From the NCBI RefSeq assembly GCF_000300335.1, contig NZ_AMRM01000009.1, positions 1-64,000 of the forward strand: a DNA stretch of 64,000 nt, read 5' to 3'. Position 1 is the stretch's first letter. Each line of letters begins with the position of its first letter. The notes under the pieces are model-generated. The model did not search any database. It was not told the origin of the DNA and was given only the letters and a program-made list of their open reading frames with translations. This DNA comes from Nitratireductor pacificus pht-3B (GTDB lineage: Bacteria > Pseudomonadota > Alphaproteobacteria > Rhizobiales > Rhizobiaceae). A program made the translations under genes and the position numbers. Below are positions 38,040 to 50,378 of the stretch, one piece after another.

Positions 38040-38894
38040 TCAGGCCTCCCTGCTTTCACGCGATTTCGCATGCAGCGCCAGAATGGCGGCGGCGGTTTCC
38101 TCGATGGAGCGGCGCGTGACGTCGATCACCGGCCAGCCGTGCCGGGCGCAGATCTGCCGCGCGTAGGCGATCTCGCGGGCTATCGTGCCACGATCCGTGT
38201 AGGGATTGAAATCGTCCTCGTTGACCGTGCCAAGAATGCGGTTCTGGCGGATCTGCGAGATGCGTTCCGCCGAGGCGACGAGGCCGACGACCAGCGGCTT
38301 CTTCGCCAGCGCCAGATCCTCCGGCAGCGCCATATCGAGAACGATCGGGACGTTGGCCGTCTTCACGCCGCGATTGGCCAGATAGATGCTGGTCGGCGTC
38401 TTCGAGGTGCGCGAGATGCCGACGAGGATCACGTCGGCTTCCTCCATGTCGAGCGGCAGCTGGCCGTCATCATGGTCCATGGTGAAGTTCAGCGCCTCGA
38501 TGCGGCGGAAATACTGGGCGTCGAGCACATGCTGGGCGCCGACGCGGCGGCCGGCCGGCGTGCCCAGATAGGACTGGAACACCATCAGCACCGGTTCGAG
38601 CACCGAGACGCAGGGCAGGCCGAGCGCGGCGCAGCTCTCGTCGATCCGGCGGGCGAGGTTCTGGTCGACCACCGTATAGAGGACGATCCCCGGCTCCTCC
38701 TCGATCTCCTCGAGGACGCGGGCGAGCTGCCGGTCGTTTCGAATCAGCGGGTAGATGTGCTCGATCGAGCGCGCGTCCTTGTATTGCGCGGCCGCCGCCC
38801 GTCCCGCGGCCAGCAGGGTCTCGCCGGTCGCATCAGAAATCATGTGAAGATGGAAGAAGCGTTGTGGTTGCTGCACGGATTTCTGCCTGCCCAT
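38040..38894 (-). CDS. pyruvate, phosphate/water dikinase regulatory protein (bifunctional kinase/phosphorylase)
   Basis: A 284-aa DUF299 protein that inactivates (ADP-dependent phosphorylation) and reactivates (Pi-dependent) pyruvate phosphate dikinase or PEP synthase. It begins [15 protein letters not shown] and contains the kinase loop [16 protein letters not shown] and the NIPIVLD-like segment [10 protein letters not shown]. The ATG at 38894 is the most likely start, though its ribosome-binding site is weak and a GTG at 38876 is possible. Its start borders the putative origin. Confidence 0.9.
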   Translation of the reverse strand: MGRQKSVQQPQRFFHLHMISDATGETLLAAGRAAAAQYKDARSIEHIYPLIRNDRQLARVLEEIEEEPGIVLYTVVDQNLARRIDESCAALGLPCVSVLEPVLMVFQSYLGTPAGRRVGAQHVLDAQYFRRIEALNFTMDHDDGQLPLDMEEADVILVGISRTSKTPTSIYLANRGVKTANVPIVLDMALPEDLALAKKPLVVGLVASAERISQIRQNRILGTVNEDDFNPYTDRGTIAREIAYARQICARHGWPVIDVTRRSIEETAAAILALHAKSRESREA

Positions 38895-39272
38895 GTGGAT
38901 GGCTGTTGATAACGCGCGGCGCGGCGATTGGCGAGGCTGGCCCCTTTGAAAAACGAGCCGATTCATCCACAGCGGCGGGTTCTGTGGAACGGAGACCACC
39001 AATGTGGAGAACAATCGTCACTCCGGAAAAAGCTCAAGATGATGCACAGGGGAAGAGATGATCAGGATCGGCCAAGCGCCTGACCAGCAAACAGGAATCC
39101 AGACGATCCCCGTTCTTCTCAAGCAGTGGGAACGTCGAGGGCGCGGCAATTGGCCCGGCCGGATCCGGCGGCTTTCCGTGGACAGAATTGAATCCACGTT
39201 ACAAACAGACTCATAGAATCAATAGATTCCTCATAGAGAATTATCTTTGACTCCTGACTGTGGAGCAGCCTG
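38895..39272. other. putative chromosomal replication origin (oriC)
   Basis: This 378-nt gene-free gap between the PPDK-regulator gene and hemE has no sign of coding. DnaA-box-like 9-mers (consensus TTATCCACA): TGTTGATAA 38904-38912 (8/9), TCATCCACA 38963-38971 (8/9), TGTGGAGAA 39003-39011 (8/9), with weaker TGTGGATGG 38894-38902 and TGTGGAGCA 39259-39267 (7/9 each). Seven GANTC (CcrM) sites start at 38960, 39095, 39190, 39208, 39216, 39225 and 39249. The segment 39200-39252 is AT-rich, a candidate unwinding element. Alphaproteobacterial origins, for example in Caulobacter, lie beside hemE, and parS/parAB are 6.5-11 kb away. Confidence 0.78.
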
Positions 39273-40298
39273 ATGGGGCAACGACGAATCCTCGACGTGC
39301 TGAGAGGCGAGACCGTCTTTCCGCCACCTGCATGGATGATGCGGCAGGCGGGACGCTATCTGCCCGAGTACAGGGAAACGAGGAAACAGGCGGGGAGCTT
39401 TCTCGACCTGTGCTACAATCCCGATCTGGCCGTGGAAGTGACGCTGCAGCCGATCAGGCGCTTCGGGTTCGACGCTTCGATCCTGTTCTCCGACATTCTC
39501 GTCGTGCCGCATGCGCTCGGCCGCGACCTACGCTTCGAGGAAGGCCGCGGGCCGCTGATGACGCCGATTGACGCGGCGGGTATCGCCAAGCTCGACGACG
39601 CAGGCGCACGTGATCATCTGGCGCCGGTCTATGAGACGGTGCGTCGTCTGCGGAAGGAGCTTCCCGACGAAACCACCTTGCTCGGCTTCTGCGGTGCGCC
39701 CTGGACGGTGGCGACCTACATGATCGCCGGGCACGGAACGCCAGACCAGGCACCGGCCAGGCTGTTCGCTCACCGGGAGCCGGAGGCGTTTGCCGCGCTG
39801 ATCGGCCTTCTGGCGGACTGCTCGGCGGATCATCTGGTGCGCCAGATCGATGCAGGCGCGGATGCGGTGCAGATCTTCGATTCCTGGGCCGGCGTTCTCG
39901 ACGAACTGTCCTTCGAGCGCTGGTGTGTCAGGCCGGTAGCGCGGATGGTGGCGCGGGTGCGGGAATCGCATCCCGATGTGCCGATCATCGGCTTTCCGAA
40001 GGGTGCGGGTGCGCTCTATGCCGGTTACCGCCGGCAGACGGGGGTGACGGCGCTTGGACTGGACTGGACCGTGCCGATGGGAACGGCGCGGCGCCTGCAG
40101 GCCGAAGGCGCGGTGCAGGGCAATCTTGACCCGCTGCGGCTGGTGGCCGGCGGGGATGCTCTGCTCGAGGCCGTGGATGCGATCGTCGGCGGCCTGAAGG
40201 ATGGTCCCTTTGTGTTCAATCTCGGACATGGAATCACGCCGGACACGCCGATCGCCCATGTGGAAGCGATGCTGAAACGCGTCAGGGAGCAGGGATGA
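39273..40298 (+). CDS. hemE: uroporphyrinogen decarboxylase
   Basis: Decarboxylates the four acetate side chains of uroporphyrinogen III to coproporphyrinogen III in haem synthesis. The 341-aa product has the signature [17 protein letters not shown], the catalytic Asp region [13 protein letters not shown] and [17 protein letters not shown] lies 7 nt before the ATG. Its promoter must lie inside the putative oriC, as in Caulobacter. It overlaps hemJ by 4 nt. Confidence 0.97.
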   Translation: MGQRRILDVLRGETVFPPPAWMMRQAGRYLPEYRETRKQAGSFLDLCYNPDLAVEVTLQPIRRFGFDASILFSDILVVPHALGRDLRFEEGRGPLMTPIDAAGIAKLDDAGARDHLAPVYETVRRLRKELPDETTLLGFCGAPWTVATYMIAGHGTPDQAPARLFAHREPEAFAALIGLLADCSADHLVRQIDAGADAVQIFDSWAGVLDELSFERWCVRPVARMVARVRESHPDVPIIGFPKGAGALYAGYRRQTGVTALGLDWTVPMGTARRLQAEGAVQGNLDPLRLVAGGDALLEAVDAIVGGLKDGPFVFNLGHGITPDTPIAHVEAMLKRVREQG

Positions 40299-40831
40299 TG
40301 GCTGCTCGGCAGGACACGGGTGGAAGGAAAGCAGCCTTGAGGGCCTTTGTCGCGCTGGCGATCTTCGCCGTTCTGGCGGCGCTTCTGTTCTATTTCGATC
40401 CGGACGGCTTCTATCCGTGGGCGAAGGCGATCCATGTGATCGCGGTCATCTCCTGGATGGCCGGCATGCTCTATCTGCCGCGGCTCTTCGTCTATCACGC
40501 CGAGACCGAGCCGGGATCGCAGCAGTCCGAGACCTTCAAGGTGATGGAAGGACGCCTGCTGCGGCTGATCATCAATCCGGCGATGATGGTGACCTGGGTG
40601 CTCGGCCTGTGGCTCGCCTGGAAGGGATTCGGCTTCCAGGGGGGCTGGCTGCACGCGAAGATCGCGCTGGTGTTCGCGATGTCGGGCGTGCATGGCTATT
40701 TCTCGGGCGCCGTGCGTCGTTTCGCGGCCGATGCAAACACGCGGCCGGCGCGTCATTGGCGTATAATGAACGAGGTCCCGACGCTGCTGATGATCGTCAT
40801 CGTCATCCTTGTTATCGTCAAACCCTTCTGA
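40295..40831 (+). CDS. hemJ: protoporphyrinogen IX oxidase HemJ
   Basis: A 178-aa inner-membrane haem protein that oxidises protoporphyrinogen IX in bacteria lacking HemG/HemY. Hydrophobic segments are at about residues 16-34, 43-67, 92-112, 120-135 and 160-178. The family motifs are [25 protein letters not shown], given here as two pieces [14 protein letters not shown] and [10 protein letters not shown], plus [12 protein letters not shown]. The ATG overlaps the hemE stop, with GGGAG 5 nt upstream. Confidence 0.93.
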   Translation: MMAARQDTGGRKAALRAFVALAIFAVLAALLFYFDPDGFYPWAKAIHVIAVISWMAGMLYLPRLFVYHAETEPGSQQSETFKVMEGRLLRLIINPAMMVTWVLGLWLAWKGFGFQGGWLHAKIALVFAMSGVHGYFSGAVRRFAADANTRPARHWRIMNEVPTLLMIVIVILVIVKPF

Positions 40832-41020
40832 TACTGGAATCCGAAGCCGCATTCGACAACGGTACCGGCTAGGCTATCTTGCTCTTTGGCAAGGACAGCG
40901 ATAAAACACGGTTCCTTCCTTTTTGTCCGGTTCCCCGATCCCTTCCGTATCGAGTGAAGCTGGCCGGCCCCGTATCCGCCGCATCTCCATCATTCCACCG
41001 CCTTTTCCAGAGTCCGCCAC

Positions 41021-42286
<1,266 letters not shown>

Positions 42287-42301
42287 TCATGGACCGGCGC
42301 G

Positions 42302-42317
42302 TTAAGCGCCAGTTAAC
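42302..42317 (+). promoter_or_regulatory. sequence matching the CtrA consensus TTAA-N7-TTAA(C)
   Basis: TTAA at 42302-42305, seven bases, TTAA at 42313-42316, then C. It matches the full CtrA site but lies between two convergent genes (rho and the DUF255 gene), where no promoter is expected. It is 3 kb from the putative origin. Confidence 0.35.
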
Positions 42318-42331
42318 CATGTCTTCCGCCG

Positions 42332-44338
<2,007 letters not shown>

Positions 44339-44401
44339 GGCGGGGCCTCATGAGATTCGATCGGCGACAGGGATCAGAGCGGGGACGGTAGGGCGCTTTC
44401 G

Positions 44402-45733
44402 ATGACAGGGCAAATGCAGATGCGCGAAACGATCTTCGCACTCTCGAGCGGCGGGCTGCCGGCCGGCGTCGCGATCATCCGCCTGTCGGGCCCCGGCGTG
44501 ACCGATGCGCTGGCAGCGATGGCGGGGGAGGTTCCTCCGGCGCGCCGCGCGCGGCTGACGGATATCCGTCGTGAGGACGGCGCTCTGCTGGACCGGGGCC
44601 TCATCCTGTTCTTCCCGGCGCCGCACAGTTTTACCGGTGAGGATTGCGGCGAACTGCATCTGCATGGCGGGCGTGCCGTGGTGCAGGCGGTGCTTGACCT
44701 GCTGGGCCATCGTCCGGACTTCCGTGCGGCGGAAGCGGGCGAGTTCACCAGGCGGGCCTTCCTCAACGGCAAGCTGGACCTGACCGGTGCCGAGGCACTG
44801 GCCGATCTGATCGCGGCCGAAACCGAGGCGCAGCACCGGTTTGCGCTGGCAAGCGGCGATGTCCGGCATCAGCAGCTCTACGCCGGTTGGCGGCGGACCC
44901 TGATCCGCGCCCGGGCGATGATCGAGGCAGAGCTGGATTTCGCCGACGAGGAGGATGTGCCGGGATCGGTTTCCGGCATGGCCTGGCGGGAGATCGAAGA
45001 CCTCTGTTCGCAGATGGCGAAGCATGCCGACGGTTATCGCGATGCCGAGATCATCCGCGACGGTTTCCGGGTCGTGATCCTCGGAGCGCCAAATGCCGGC
45101 AAGTCCAGCCTGCTCAACGCCATGGCGCGGCGCGACATCGCCATCGTCACCGACGAACCGGGAACGACGCGCGATGTGCTGGAGGCCGTTCTGGACATCG
45201 GCGGCGCAAAGGTGATCGTTACCGATACGGCGGGGATCCGTGCGAACCCGGGGCGCATCGAGGCGATGGGCATGGACCGCGCAATGGACCGCGCGCGCGA
45301 TGCCGACCTGATCCTTCTGCTCGAGGATGCAGACAATCCGCAGCCCGTCGCGCCGCCGGAGAATGCCCGTCACATCCGCGTCGCCAACAAGATCGATCTT
45401 CTGGCCGGACGACTCCTGCCGGACGGCTATGACTGCGCGGTTTCGGCGGCGTCGGGAGAAGGGCTGGATGCACTCTTTTCCGAGATCGGGACGATCAGCG
45501 GAACGAGCACGCGCCGCGCCGCCGACCTGCTTCCCTTCAGGGAACGGCATGTGCGCCTGATACGGGCAGCCATCCGGCATGCGCGCCGCGCGGCTGACAT
45601 GAATGGCCTTGACCTGGAGTTGCGCGCGGAAGAACTGCGTCTGGCGGCGGACGCGCTTGGCCGTATTGCCGGGACGATTGACGTTGAAGACCTGTTGGAT
45701 ACGATCTTCTCGCAGTTCTGCATCGGCAAGTGA
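44402..45733 (+). CDS. mnmE: tRNA modification GTPase MnmE
   Basis: A 443-aa GTPase that with MnmG adds the 5-(carboxymethyl)aminomethyl group to wobble U34. N-terminal formyl-THF-binding domain (IFALSSGGLPAGVAIIRLSG), HSFTGEDCGELHLHGG, inserted G domain (G1 LGAPNAGKSSLLN, G3 DTAG, G4 NKID) and the C-terminal motif FCIGK carrying the catalytic Cys. Start codon choice is uncertain (ATG 44402 or ATG 44417). It is separated from mnmG by the parS array. Confidence 0.96.
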   Translation: MTGQMQMRETIFALSSGGLPAGVAIIRLSGPGVTDALAAMAGEVPPARRARLTDIRREDGALLDRGLILFFPAPHSFTGEDCGELHLHGGRAVVQAVLDLLGHRPDFRAAEAGEFTRRAFLNGKLDLTGAEALADLIAAETEAQHRFALASGDVRHQQLYAGWRRTLIRARAMIEAELDFADEEDVPGSVSGMAWREIEDLCSQMAKHADGYRDAEIIRDGFRVVILGAPNAGKSSLLNAMARRDIAIVTDEPGTTRDVLEAVLDIGGAKVIVTDTAGIRANPGRIEAMGMDRAMDRARDADLILLLEDADNPQPVAPPENARHIRVANKIDLLAGRLLPDGYDCAVSAASGEGLDALFSEIGTISGTSTRRAADLLPFRERHVRLIRAAIRHARRAADMNGLDLELRAEELRLAADALGRIAGTIDVEDLLDTIFSQFCIGK

Positions 45734-45746
45734 CTCACGTGAAACA
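45731..45746. promoter_or_regulatory. parS-like ParB-binding site 1
   Basis: TGACTCACGTGAAACA matches TGTTTCACGTGAAACA at 14 of 16 positions. It overlaps the mnmE stop codon. Confidence 0.75.
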
Positions 45747-45768
45747 CGGAGTGCCGCGTCGCCGTCCG

Positions 45769-45784
45769 TGACTCACGTGAAACA
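45769..45784. promoter_or_regulatory. parS-like ParB-binding site 2
   Basis: TGACTCACGTGAAACA, identical to site 1 and 38 nt from it. Confidence 0.75.
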
Positions 45785-45802
45785 TTCACGCCGGATGGGG
45801 GC

Positions 45803-45818
45803 TGACTCACGTGAAACA
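45803..45818. promoter_or_regulatory. parS-like ParB-binding site 3
   Basis: TGACTCACGTGAAACA, identical to sites 1 and 2 and 34 nt from site 2. Confidence 0.75.
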
Positions 45819-45851
45819 CTGATGCGCGGGGTGGCGACAATAGCGAAAGAT

Positions 45852-45867
45852 TGTTTCACGTGAAACG
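45852..45867. promoter_or_regulatory. parS site 4
   Basis: TGTTTCACGTGAAACG matches the consensus at 15 of 16 positions. It is the last of four sites in the 262-nt mnmE-mnmG gap. Confidence 0.88.
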
Positions 45868-45995
45868 TATTCTTGCACCGCGTCCCTTGACGCAGCAGCG
45901 ATAAGGGGACATGTCTCCGCCATTCTGATCTCAGAAGCAGGACAATCGCGCGCAACCGACCGCAGCGGCACCCTGCGTTCAGGCAGGGACAGGCC

Positions 45996-47864
45996 ATGAT
46001 TGAACAGTATGACGTGGTGGTGATCGGCGGCGGTCACGCAGGTTGCGAGGCAGCGGCCGCTTCCGCGCGCACCGGCGCTCGAACGGCGCTGGTGACGCTG
46101 CGCGCCGACACGATCGGCGTCATGTCGTGCAACCCGGCCATCGGCGGGCTGGGCAAAGGTCACCTCGTTCGAGAAGTCGATGCGCTCGACGGGATCATGG
46201 GCCGCGCTGCCGATGCGGCCGGCATACAGTTTCGCCTGCTCAACCGCCGCAAGGGACCGGCCGTGCGCGGCCCGCGCACCCAGGCGGATCGCAAGCTCTA
46301 CCGGCTTGCCGTGCAGGATGCGGTGCGCCAGCAACCGGGTCTCGATGTCATCGAAGGCGAGGCGCTGGAGCTCTCGATCAGTGAAGGCCAGGTTTCCGGA
46401 TTGATCATCTCCGGCGAACGGCGTCTGCAATGCGCGGCAATCGTCCTGACGACCGGCACGTTCCTGCGCGGCTTGATTCACATCGGTGAGAAGACTATTC
46501 CTGCCGGCCGGATGAACGAGCAGGCGGCCATGCGCCTTTCGGGCTCGCTCGAGGAAGCGGGCTTCCGGCTTGGACGCCTGAAGACGGGCACGCCGCCGCG
46601 GCTGGACGGCCGCACCATCGACTGGTCCGGGCTGGACATGCAACCGGCCGACGACGATCCGACACCGTTCTCGTTGCTGACGAACCGCATCGTCAACCCG
46701 CAGATCGCCTGCGGTATCACACGCACCACCGACGAAACGCATGCGGTGATCCGCGCCAATCTGCATCGCTCGGCGATGTATTCCGGCGCCATCGACGGCA
46801 TCGGCCCGCGTTACTGCCCTTCGATCGAAGACAAGATCGTCAAGTTCGGCGATCGCGAGGGACACCAGATCTTTCTCGAGCCGGAAGGGCTCGACGACGA
46901 TACGGTCTATCCGAACGGCATCTCGACATCGCTGCCTCAGGATGCGCAGGAAGCGCTGCTGAAAACGATACCCGGGCTTGAGCGCGCCGTGATCCTGCAG
47001 CCCGGCTATGCCATCGAGTATGATCACGTGGATCCGCGCGAACTGGCGCCGTCGCTCGAATCGCAGAAGGTGAAGGGCCTGTTCCTGGCCGGGCAGATCA
47101 ACGGAACCACCGGCTATGAGGAGGCCGCGGCGCAGGGTATTCTCGCCGGCATCAACGCGGCCAATCGCGCCTCGGGGGGCGATGCGGTGGTTCTCAGCCG
47201 GGCGGACGCCTATATCGGTGTCCTTGTCGACGACCTCGTCACGAAGGGTGTCAGCGAGCCATACCGCATGTTCACGTCGCGGGCGGAGTATCGCCTCTCC
47301 CTGCGGGCCGACAATGCGGACGCGCGGCTGACGCCGCTCGCGATTCGCCTGGGCATCGCCTCCGCCGAGCGCGCGCGCCGCTTCTCCGAGCAGGAGGAAC
47401 GGCTCGCCGCGGCGCGGGAACTGATTCGGAGCCGGTCCATCAGCCCGAACGAGGCGGCGAAGCATGGCATCATGCTCAACCGTGACGGGGTGCGGCGCAG
47501 CGCCTACGACCTCCTGTCTTATCCGGATGTCGATCTGGCGCGGATCACCCGAATATGGCCGGAACTGTCTGAAATTCCTTCTCTTTTATGTGAGAAGCTG
47601 GAAACCGAAGCACGCTATGCCGTGTATCTGGAACGGCAGAGCAATGATGCGGCGATGCTGCGCCGCGAGGAAGCGCGGGAGATTCCCGGAGACCTCGACT
47701 TCTCCGCCGTCCCCGGACTTTCAAATGAGTTGAAGCAGAAGCTGGCACTGCGCCGGCCGCGCAACGTCGCCGACGCGCAGAAGATCGACGGCATGACGCC
47801 AGCGGCGCTTGCCTTGATCATCGCGATGATACGACAGATGGACCTTGAACGAGGCGTGGCGTGA
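45996..47864 (+). CDS. mnmG: tRNA uridine-5-carboxymethylaminomethyl(34) synthesis enzyme MnmG
   Basis: A 622-aa FAD protein, partner of MnmE in wobble-uridine modification. N-terminal dinucleotide-binding loop [13 protein letters not shown], the [22 protein letters not shown] motif (seen as [12 protein letters not shown]), two catalytic-region Cys ([17 protein letters not shown]), and [21 protein letters not shown] lies 6 nt before the ATG at 45996. It overlaps rsmG by 4 nt. Confidence 0.97.
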   Translation: MIEQYDVVVIGGGHAGCEAAAASARTGARTALVTLRADTIGVMSCNPAIGGLGKGHLVREVDALDGIMGRAADAAGIQFRLLNRRKGPAVRGPRTQADRKLYRLAVQDAVRQQPGLDVIEGEALELSISEGQVSGLIISGERRLQCAAIVLTTGTFLRGLIHIGEKTIPAGRMNEQAAMRLSGSLEEAGFRLGRLKTGTPPRLDGRTIDWSGLDMQPADDDPTPFSLLTNRIVNPQIACGITRTTDETHAVIRANLHRSAMYSGAIDGIGPRYCPSIEDKIVKFGDREGHQIFLEPEGLDDDTVYPNGISTSLPQDAQEALLKTIPGLERAVILQPGYAIEYDHVDPRELAPSLESQKVKGLFLAGQINGTTGYEEAAAQGILAGINAANRASGGDAVVLSRADAYIGVLVDDLVTKGVSEPYRMFTSRAEYRLSLRADNADARLTPLAIRLGIASAERARRFSEQEERLAAARELIRSRSISPNEAAKHGIMLNRDGVRRSAYDLLSYPDVDLARITRIWPELSEIPSLLCEKLETEARYAVYLERQSNDAAMLRREEAREIPGDLDFSAVPGLSNELKQKLALRRPRNVADAQKIDGMTPAALALIIAMIRQMDLERGVA

Positions 47865-48526
47865 GTTCCGAACGGTTTGCACAACTGCAGACAATCGCCG
47901 GTCCGGTTTCACGTGAAACATTCGATCGCCTGACGGCCTTCGAGGCGGTCTTTCAGCGCTGGGCGAAGCGCATCAATCTGTCCGCACCGTCGACACTTGG
48001 CGCGCTCTGGGAGCGGCACATCCTTGACAGCGCGCAGCTCCTGCGCCTGGCGCCCGAAGCGAAGCACTGGGTGGATGTCGGTTCGGGTGGCGGATTTCCT
48101 GGTGCGGTGATCGCGATCCTGCTCGGCGACCGGCCCGATTGCTCGGTCCAACTTGTGGAGAGCAATCGCAAGAAAGCGGCATTTCTCGTGGCGGCGCTGA
48201 ACGAAGTGGGGATCGCACCGCGCGTCCACGCCCGGCGAATCGAGGACAGCTACGCACTGACCGGAACCCCCGAAGTCGTTACGGCCCGCGCCCTGGCGCC
48301 GCTGCCGCTGCTGCTTGCACTGACGGAGCCGTGGCTGGCACATGGTGCGCGCGCGCTGTTCCACAAAGGCCGGGATTACCGGCGCGAAGTTGAAGAAAGC
48401 ATTAACGAGTGGCGATTCGATCTGGTAGAACATGCTGACAAGGTTGATGCGGCCGCTGTTATTCTGGAAGTGAGTAACCCACGTCGAATTTCGCCGGGAG
48501 CGGCGTCGCGCAAACCTTCCGTATAG
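47861..48526 (+). CDS. rsmG: 16S rRNA (guanine(527)-N7)-methyltransferase
   Basis: A 221-aa SAM-dependent methyltransferase modifying G527 of 16S rRNA; loss gives low-level streptomycin resistance in other bacteria. The SAM-binding motif is [17 protein letters not shown], with [10 protein letters not shown] and HILDSAQLL upstream. It starts at GTG 47861 in a GTGA overlap with mnmG. The fifth parS site lies at codons 15-20. Confidence 0.95.
   Translation: MSSERFAQLQTIAGPVSRETFDRLTAFEAVFQRWAKRINLSAPSTLGALWERHILDSAQLLRLAPEAKHWVDVGSGGGFPGAVIAILLGDRPDCSVQLVESNRKKAAFLVAALNEVGIAPRVHARRIEDSYALTGTPEVVTARALAPLPLLLALTEPWLAHGARALFHKGRDYRREVEESINEWRFDLVEHADKVDAAAVILEVSNPRRISPGAASRKPSV
47905..47920. promoter_or_regulatory. 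parS site 5, inside the rsmG coding start
   Basis: GGTTTCACGTGAAACA matches the parS consensus at 15 of 16 positions. It lies about 2 kb from the intergenic array and 630 nt before parA. Confidence 0.85.
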
Positions 48527-48549
48527 GTTCATTCGGGGTACCAGCAGCG

Positions 48550-49338
48550 ATGCACAGCGGAACGCGAATCATCACGGTGGCAAACCAGAAGGGTGGGGTC
48601 GGCAAGACCACCACGGCGATCAATCTCGCCACGGCCCTGGCGGCGATCGGCGAGAACGTGCTGGTTGTCGATCTCGACCCGCAGGGCAATGCCAGCACCG
48701 GCCTGGGCATCGACCGCAAGGAGCGGCATGTGTCCTCCTATGACGTGCTGACCGGCCGCGCCGGCCTCATCGAGGCGGCGATGGAGACTGCGGTGCCCGG
48801 CCTGTCCGTGGTGGCCTCGACGCTCGATCTGCTCGGCATCGAGATGGAAATCTCCGGCGCGCCGGACCGCGTTCTGAAGCTGCGCAACGCGCTGAGGGAC
48901 GAGGCCTATCCTTACTCTTACGTCTTGGTCGATTGTCCGCCGTCGCTCAATCTGCTGACGCTGAATGCCATGGCGGCCGCCGATTCGGTACTGGTGCCGC
49001 TGCAGTGCGAGTTCTTCGCCCTCGAGGGCCTGAGCCAGCTTCTCGAGACCGTCGAGCAGGTGCGCGGGTCGATCAACCCGAATCTGGGCATCCAGGGCAT
49101 TGTCCTGACCATGTTCGACCGTCGCAACAATCTGGCGAACCAGGTCGTCGAGGATGTGCGCGCCCATATGGGCGACACGGTCTACGATACGGTCATTCCG
49201 CGCAATGTCCGGGTTTCGGAGGCGCCGTCCTATGGCAAGCCGGCGATCCTGTATGACCTGAAATGCTCGGGCAGCCAGGCCTATCTGCAACTCGCTTCGG
49301 AGGTGATCCGTCGCGAGCGGCGGTTGCGGGCCGCGTAG
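48550..49338 (+). CDS. parA: chromosome-partitioning ATPase ParA (Soj)
   Basis: A 262-aa deviant Walker ATPase: ANQKGGVGKTTTAINLA (residues 11-27), Walker A' LVVDLDPQGNAS and Walker B VLVDCPPSL. It binds DNA non-specifically and moves ParB-parS complexes to the new pole. There is no N-terminal HTH, as in chromosomal type Ib ParA. It lies 23 nt after rsmG and 59 nt before parB. Confidence 0.96.
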   Translation: MHSGTRIITVANQKGGVGKTTTAINLATALAAIGENVLVVDLDPQGNASTGLGIDRKERHVSSYDVLTGRAGLIEAAMETAVPGLSVVASTLDLLGIEMEISGAPDRVLKLRNALRDEAYPYSYVLVDCPPSLNLLTLNAMAAADSVLVPLQCEFFALEGLSQLLETVEQVRGSINPNLGIQGIVLTMFDRRNNLANQVVEDVRAHMGDTVYDTVIPRNVRVSEAPSYGKPAILYDLKCSGSQAYLQLASEVIRRERRLRAA

Positions 49339-49397
49339 CATGGTGGCGGGGGTGCCGTTGCGAAACATGTCAGTCTGGTGCTTGGTGGTGTTGTAAG

Positions 49398-50270
49398 ATG
49401 AACGAAGATCCCTCACGTAAACGCCTCGGACGGGGCCTCGCGGCCCTGATCGGCGAGATGGACAAGCCCGAAGCGGCCCGGCAGCAGCCAGTGCGCGCCG
49501 ACCGGGCCGTGCCGATCGAGTTCATCTCCCCCAACCCGCGTAACCCGCGCCGCCAGTTCATCGAGGCGGATCTCAGCGATCTGGCGCAGTCGATCCGCGA
49601 ACACGGGATCGTGCAGCCAGTGGTGGTCCGCTCCGGTTCCGCCCCCGGCCGTTTCGAGATCATCGCCGGCGAGCGCCGCTGGCGGGCGGCGCAGAAGGCC
49701 GGGCTCAACGAAGTGCCGGTGATCCTGCGGGAAGTGGACGACAAGGCGGCGCTGGAACTGGCGATCATCGAGAACGTGCAGCGCGCCGACCTCAACCCGC
49801 TGGAGGAGGCGCGCGGCTACCAGCAATTGATCGACGAGCACAGCTATACCCAGGCGGACCTCGGCCAGGTGATCGGCAAGAGCCGCAGCCATGTGGCAAA
49901 CACGCTGCGGCTGCTCAAGCTGCCGGACGTGATCGGTGATCTGATCGTCGACGGGTCCCTGTCGGCCGGCCATGCGCGGACGCTGGTGACGGCGGAAGAC
50001 CCGCTTGGCCTTGCGCGGCGCATCGTTGAGGAAGGCCTTTCCGTGCGGCAGGCCGAGGCGCTGGCCAGCGCCCCGCCTCCCGCCCAGTCTCCGGATGGCG
50101 GCAAGGAGCGCAAGGAGAAGGATGCCGACACTCTGGCATTGCAGAAGCTTCTCAGCGACCAGACCGGCCTGAAGGTGGTGATCAACCACAAGGAACGCGG
50201 CGGCGAGATGCGCATCGCCTATCGCAGCCTGGAGCAGCTCGATGAGCTCTGTCGCCTGCTGAAGCAGTAG
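49398..50270 (+). CDS. parB: chromosome-partitioning protein ParB (Spo0J)
   Basis: A 290-aa CTP-dependent DNA clamp that loads at parS. N-terminal ParA-interacting basic segment (SRKRLGRGLAALIGE), CTP-binding boxes (IREHGIVQPVVVR, AGERRWRAAQ, ENVQRADLNPLEEA), the HTH (TQADLGQVIGKSRSHVANTL) and a C-terminal dimerisation domain. The ATG at 49398 is used although its ribosome-binding site is weak. Cognate parS sites are 1.5-3.7 kb upstream. Confidence 0.96.
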   Translation: MNEDPSRKRLGRGLAALIGEMDKPEAARQQPVRADRAVPIEFISPNPRNPRRQFIEADLSDLAQSIREHGIVQPVVVRSGSAPGRFEIIAGERRWRAAQKAGLNEVPVILREVDDKAALELAIIENVQRADLNPLEEARGYQQLIDEHSYTQADLGQVIGKSRSHVANTLRLLKLPDVIGDLIVDGSLSAGHARTLVTAEDPLGLARRIVEEGLSVRQAEALASAPPPAQSPDGGKERKEKDADTLALQKLLSDQTGLKVVINHKERGGEMRIAYRSLEQLDELCRLLKQ

Positions 50271-50378
50271 ATCAGCGGCGACCTATCTCTCTGTTTTTTA
50301 GTCTTTTTGCAGTTCTACTGGAGTTGGGTCTGCGCCTATTCCCGGCTGTCCTGTCGGAGAATTATGGTTAGCCGAAGG

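Noticed and set aside
45734-45995. CACGTG-rich inverted repeats first considered as a CRISPR-like or transcription-factor array.
   Set aside because: The 16-mers match the ParB site consensus, spacers are short and irregular, and parAB are next door.
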